Translations under genes and position numbers: made by a program | Notes under the pieces: model-generated | Told to the model about the DNA's origin: nothing | Databases searched by the model: none | What the model saw: only the letters and a program-made list of their open reading frames with translations | Source of the DNA: JBGPLJ01 sp041486385 | Lineage (GTDB): Bacteria; Pseudomonadota; Gammaproteobacteria; Steroidobacterales; Steroidobacteraceae | Direction of reading: 5' to 3' | Assembly (NCBI GenBank): GCA_041486385.1 | Contig: JBGPLJ010000201.1 | Span: forward strand, 1-6,857 | Length of the DNA: 6,857 nt | Part shown: positions 6,158 to 6,857 of the stretch, one piece after another | Numbering within the stretch: the stretch's first letter is position 1 | Layout: every line of letters begins with the position of its first letter

Positions 6158-6225
6158 CCGCACCGTCGGCGGACCGGCCACCCCGTAGCCGCCGTTATAC
6201 GGTCTCACACCCAGTGCCGACCACC

Positions 6226-6857
6226 ATGGCCACCGACGCAGCCGACGATGTTCTGAATGAGCGCGCCCAGCGTCTGCTGAAGCTCCTCATTGAAAGCTAT
6301 ATCCGCGACGGACAGCCCGTCGGCTCACGCACCTTGTCGCGGGAGTCGGGCCTTAGCTTGAGCTCCGCGACGATCCGCAACGTGATGGCGGATCTCGAGC
6401 AGCTGGGTTTCATTGCCTCGCCGCACACTTCCGCCGGCCGTATTCCCACGGACAAAGGCTACCGATTTTTCGTAGATACCTTGATCAAACTCGAGCCGCC
6501 GGGCAACGCAGAGGTGGTGGAGCTGGAGCGGCGTTTTGAAGCCCACAGGCTGGACCTCAAGTCTCTGGTCGCGTCGACGTCGCACATGCTGTCGGGCGTC
6601 ACACAGATGGCCGGCGTTGTTACCGTGCCGCGCGCGCACCATCCCTCGTTGACGCAGATCGAGTTCGTACCGCTCTCTGAGAATCGCGTACTCGCCGTGC
6701 TCGTGGTCAGTGGGCATGAGGTGCAGAATCGCGTCGTGCAGCTGGAACGCCATTTCTCGGCAGACGAGTTGCACCGTGCTGCGAATTACCTCAATGAGCA
6801 GTTCCGTGGACGGTCGCTCAACGAGGTGCGCAGCGAGCTTGTTGAGCAGCTGCAGGA
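6226..6857 (+). CDS. hrcA: Heat-inducible transcription repressor HrcA (partial)
   Basis: HrcA represses chaperone genes by binding CIRCE operators and depends on GroEL for activity. The window holds the first 210 codons of a family usually about 340-350 residues long; the gene runs off the right edge. The N-terminal winged helix is clear: ERAQRLLKLLIESYIRDGQP (12-31), GSRTLSRESGL (33-43), and SATIRNVMADLEQLGFI (47-63), followed by the hallmark SPHTSAGRIPTDKGYRFFVD (65-84). A GAF-like domain begins near residue 105. The ATG at 6226 is preferred; an in-frame GTG at 6214 would add four residues. Neither has a recognisable Shine-Dalgarno. In relatives hrcA heads an hrcA-grpE-dnaK-dnaJ operon, so those genes are expected just beyond the edge. 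Confidence 0.95.
   Translation, partial: MATDAADDVLNERAQRLLKLLIESYIRDGQPVGSRTLSRESGLSLSSATIRNVMADLEQLGFIASPHTSAGRIPTDKGYRFFVDTLIKLEPPGNAEVVELERRFEAHRLDLKSLVASTSHMLSGVTQMAGVVTVPRAHHPSLTQIEFVPLSENRVLAVLVVSGHEVQNRVVQLERHFSADELHRAANYLNEQFRGRSLNEVRSELVEQLQ

Noticed and set aside
6192..6202. Short palindrome CCGT-TAT-ACGG upstream of hrcA
   Set aside because: A four-base arm is too short to separate from chance, and it matches no operator I know.

Overview
The window is a chromosomal housekeeping segment from a GC-rich gammaproteobacterium. The evidence is the co-occurrence of smpB-ssrA, ratA, bamE (omlA), fur, recN, nadK and hrcA. This is the cluster known from enterics, pseudomonads and xanthomonads, and the presence of hrcA and the divergent bamE/fur pair point away from Enterobacteriaceae and toward a Xanthomonadales/Nevskiales-like lineage. 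That placement is inference from gene content. I found no mobile element, CRISPR array, prophage gene or phage-defence gene.

Layout from left to right: (1) 35-865, minus strand: a predicted lipoprotein of unknown function. (2) 995-1349, minus: tmRNA (ssrA) with tag ANDDNYALAA, followed by a 10-bp hairpin at 964-989. (3) 1402-1869, minus: smpB, the tmRNA-binding protein, 52 bp upstream of ssrA. (4) 1907-2362, plus: ratA, divergent from smpB across 37 bp. (5) 2365-2769, minus: bamE, meeting ratA tail to tail with 2 bp between stops. (6) 2959-3387, plus: fur, divergent from bamE across about 190 bp. (7) 3418-5106, minus: recN, convergent with fur. (8) 5114-6022, minus: nadK, directly upstream of recN and probably co-transcribed with it. 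(9) 6226-end, plus: the first 210 codons of hrcA, cut by the window edge. No gene-free stretch exceeds 300 bases.

Functionally the genes fall into stress and quality-control groups: ribosome rescue (tmRNA, SmpB, and RatA in its reported ribosome-associated role), outer-membrane assembly (BamE), iron regulation (Fur), DNA break repair (RecN), NADP supply (NadK) and heat-shock repression (HrcA). Several starts needed correction: SmpB, RatA, BamE and RecN all have spurious upstream open-frame extensions, RecN starts with GTG, and Fur probably does too.

I did not find a previously undescribed system. The least explained element is the lipoprotein downstream of ssrA. The other observations worth a look concern regulation: short divergent promoter regions without Shine-Dalgarno sequences, tail-to-tail genes without clear terminators, a missing rnfH, and hrcA lacking a visible CIRCE element.
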